The translations under genes were made by a program, and so were the position numbers. 64,000 nucleotides of DNA from Stieleria sp. JC731. Its GTDB lineage: Bacteria; Planctomycetota; Planctomycetia; Pirellulales; Pirellulaceae. This document shows positions 62,506 through 64,000 of this stretch, one piece after another; within the stretch, counting starts at the first letter, position 1; every line of letters begins with the position of its first letter. The notes beneath the pieces are model-generated. The model saw only the letters and a list, made by a program, of their open reading frames with translations, searched no databases and was not told the DNA's origin. Location of the stretch: the NCBI RefSeq assembly GCF_020966635.1, contig NZ_JAJKFQ010000005.1:1514481-1578480 (forward strand), given 5' to 3'.

Positions 62506-63738
62506 ATGACCCTAAAGCTATTTGAAGCATTCGGCATCGAGCTTGAATACATGCTCGTTGCCCCCGGTTCCCTCGATGTTCGTCCGATGGCCGATTCGCT
62601 GCTGACGTTAATCAACGGTGGGGCGGCAACCAGTGATGTCGACAGTGGAGTGACCAGCTGGTCCAACGAACTCGCGTTGCATGTCTTGGAGCTTAAAGCG
62701 ACCGAGCCGACATCCGATTTGATTGGTTTGGCGGCTAATTTTCAGCGAGCGATTGCCGATGTGCAGTCACACCTTTCCAGGTGTCAGCTTCAGTTTCTGC
62801 CGACCGCGATGCACCCATTGATGTGCCCCAAACGCAGCGTCGTCTTGTGGCCGCATGAGTGCTATGAAATTTACAACACGTTTGACCAACGCTTCGACTG
62901 CCACACCCATGGCTGGGGGAATGTCCAAAGCGTTCATTTGAACCTGCCATTTTCAGGTGACGCTGAATTCGCAAAGCTTCATGCGGCGATTCGGTTGTTG
63001 CTGCCGATTCTGCCAGCGCTAGCCGCTAGCTCTCCGATCGTCGAAGGCAAGGCGACGGGCTCGGCTGATTCCAGGCTGCACCACTACGTTCGTCATTGTC
63101 GTGACATGGACTGTCTGGTCGGGCAGGTCATTCCTGATTCGGTCGATTGCGAATCCGAATACGACCGAGTCATCTACCAACCGATCCGGGATGCGATCGA
63201 GCGACAAGGTTGGACGGGCACCATGCGTGCGGAGTTCATGAATGCGCGTGGTGCGATTGCGAGATTCGATCGCGGTTCGATCGAGATTCGTGTAATGGAT
63301 GTCCAAGAGCAACCGGCATCCGACGTCGCGATATGTGCTGCTGTGATTGCAATTTTAAAGTCGCTAGTTGCCGAGCAGTGGCGTTCGTACGAGGACCAGT
63401 TCAATATTTCGACCGCTACGCTGCGACAGATTTTTGATCAGGTCGTGGTCTGTGGCGGCGAAGCGATCATCGATTCGGAAGCCGTTCTCGCCTGCTTCGG
63501 TATCGAGGAAACATCCATGAAGGCGAGCGATCTATGGCGGCACCTTTTGCATCACGCCAGGCAAATGGACGCAACTGTTGATCAGCTTTATCAACCGCTT
63601 GAAGTCATCACGCGACAAGGAAACCTTTCCAACCGAATTATGACAAGCCTGCAGGGTGACATTTCCGAAGATGCGATCTTGCAAACGTATGCTCAGCTCG
63701 CGAACTGCCTGGCCAGCGGCAAGTCATTTCAGCCGTGA
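62506..63738 (+). CDS. GCS2-type glutamate-cysteine-ligase-like carboxylate-amine ligase
   Basis: This 410-aa protein is read from ATG 62506; the frame opens at 62473 but the upstream 11 residues are atypical. The fold start LKLFEAFGIELEYMLV contains the GxExE metal-binding segment of glutamate-cysteine ligases (GCS2 group). LPTAMHPLMCP, THGWGNVQSVHLNLPF and RHCRDMDCLVGQVIPDS recall the His/Gln and base-contact blocks, and EFMNARGAIARFDRGSIEIRVMD the substrate-binding arginine strand. GCS2 proteins form amide bonds to glutamate-like acceptors and many are not true glutathione enzymes. The last 4 bases overlap the next gene (GTGA, 63735-63738). Together with the ATP-grasp ligase it suggests stepwise amide formation on one substrate. 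Confidence 0.85.
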   Translation: MTLKLFEAFGIELEYMLVAPGSLDVRPMADSLLTLINGGAATSDVDSGVTSWSNELALHVLELKATEPTSDLIGLAANFQRAIADVQSHLSRCQLQFLPTAMHPLMCPKRSVVLWPHECYEIYNTFDQRFDCHTHGWGNVQSVHLNLPFSGDAEFAKLHAAIRLLLPILPALAASSPIVEGKATGSADSRLHHYVRHCRDMDCLVGQVIPDSVDCESEYDRVIYQPIRDAIERQGWTGTMRAEFMNARGAIARFDRGSIEIRVMDVQEQPASDVAICAAVIAILKSLVAEQWRSYEDQFNISTATLRQIFDQVVVCGGEAIIDSEAVLACFGIEETSMKASDLWRHLLHHARQMDATVDQLYQPLEVITRQGNLSNRIMTSLQGDISEDAILQTYAQLANCLASGKSFQP

Positions 63739-64000
63739 TAGGACGACTACAGAATCCGCCGATACTATTGGTGACGTGTGAACACGGGGGGAATGATCTT
63801 CCGGATCAATACAGGGACTTGTTCTCTTCTGCCGGCGCACAGAAAGACTTGAAAAGCCATCGTGGCTATGACCCCGGGGCTTTGCAAGCTGCAAAGCGGA
63901 TCGCGGATCGGCTTGATTGTCAGTTTCATTTTTCGACCATCACGCGATTGCTGGTCGATCTCAACCGCTCGATCGAAAATCCGACTTCGCTATCGAAGTA
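63735..64000 (+). CDS. N-formylglutamate amidohydrolase-like protein, C-terminus outside window
   Basis: From GTG 63735, 88 codons are visible before the window ends. LLVTCEHGGNDLP, then LKSHRGYDPGAL and TRLLVDLNRSIENP are the signature blocks of the N-formylglutamate amidohydrolase family, where the CEH and SHRGYDPGA residues bind metal. The classical enzyme deformylates N-formylglutamate in histidine degradation. No histidine-utilisation gene is adjacent; instead the start codon overlaps the stop of the GCS2-type gene (GTGA). I infer that it hydrolyses an amide made or modified by the neighbouring ligases. Confidence 0.88.
   Translation, partial: MIGRLQNPPILLVTCEHGGNDLPDQYRDLFSSAGAQKDLKSHRGYDPGALQAAKRIADRLDCQFHFSTITRLLVDLNRSIENPTSLSK

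Noticed and set aside
63735-64000. Histidine-utilisation (hut) operon
   Set aside because: Only the formylglutamate amidohydrolase-like gene is present; no hutH, hutU or hutI is seen, and its start overlaps a ligase gene.

Overview
The window looks like a chromosomal segment of a planctomycete of the Rhodopirellula/Rubripirellula kind (Pirellulaceae). This rests on gene content: a secreted formylglycine sulfatase, a PQQ/sorbosone-dehydrogenase-like protein paired with a CxxCH protein of the planctomycetal TIGR02604/TIGR02603 type, a multi-spondin plus dockerin surface protein with the planctomycetal N-terminal MERREMLAAE motif, several large Ser/Thr kinases, a split RND efflux pair, moderate GC, frequent TTG/GTG starts and weak Shine-Dalgarno sites. 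No rRNA, CRISPR array, integrase or transposase gene was found. The only RNA gene recognised is tRNA-Ala(GGC).

Layout. 0-9.7 kb: a truncated CobW-like GTPase, sulfatase, a cysteine-rich YkgJ-like protein, a HEAT-like protein, then two dense arrays of a palindromic repeat (family A) on either side of an alpha/beta hydrolase, followed by an EF-hand esterase and a class 3 lipase. 9.8-18.3 kb: cytochrome plus dehydrogenase pair (leftward) and MFP plus RND pump (rightward), divergently arranged. 18.5-25.2 kb: VHL-beta/S9 peptidase and PL10-like lyase (rightward) converging on an active Ser/Thr kinase coupled to an FHA-pseudokinase. 25.4-33.5 kb: ECF sigma factor, zinc-finger anti-sigma candidate and MDP-1-like phosphatase, divergent from a 1447-aa four-spondin/dockerin protein, then a DUF11-like repeat protein. 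33.7-39.3 kb: SGNH hydrolase, TerC, a 5 x 20 bp tandem repeat, TauE/SafE, NusB, esterase. 39.6-41.7 kb: tRNA-Ala and repeat family B, with a 177-aa orphan gene lying inside a split repeat unit. 41.8-47.6 kb: planctomycetal secreted protein, membrane AAA+ ATPase, and a leftward operon of GH5-like hydrolase/propeller, Tat-type metallophosphoesterase and a 98-aa protein. 47.8-59.7 kb: zinc-ribbon/LRR/propeller kinase, methyltransferase, a sigma-54 response regulator with its probable histidine kinase, MgtE, an M42-like peptidase and a 73-aa protein. 60.0-64.0 kb: C39-like peptidase, RLAN/RimK-type ATP-grasp, GCS2-type ligase and an N-formylglutamate amidohydrolase-like protein.

The most interesting points are: the amidoligase-type cluster at the right end, interrupted by a 131-bp element with perfect 16-bp terminal inverted repeats; a superfamily of double-palindrome repeats (about 17 heads and 11 tails) that builds two islands, appears to have been split by a gene-bearing insertion and supplies the stop codon of a histidine kinase; the VHL-beta/peptidase fusion; and the kinase-pseudokinase couple. 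All functional calls come from reading motifs by eye; no database search was run.
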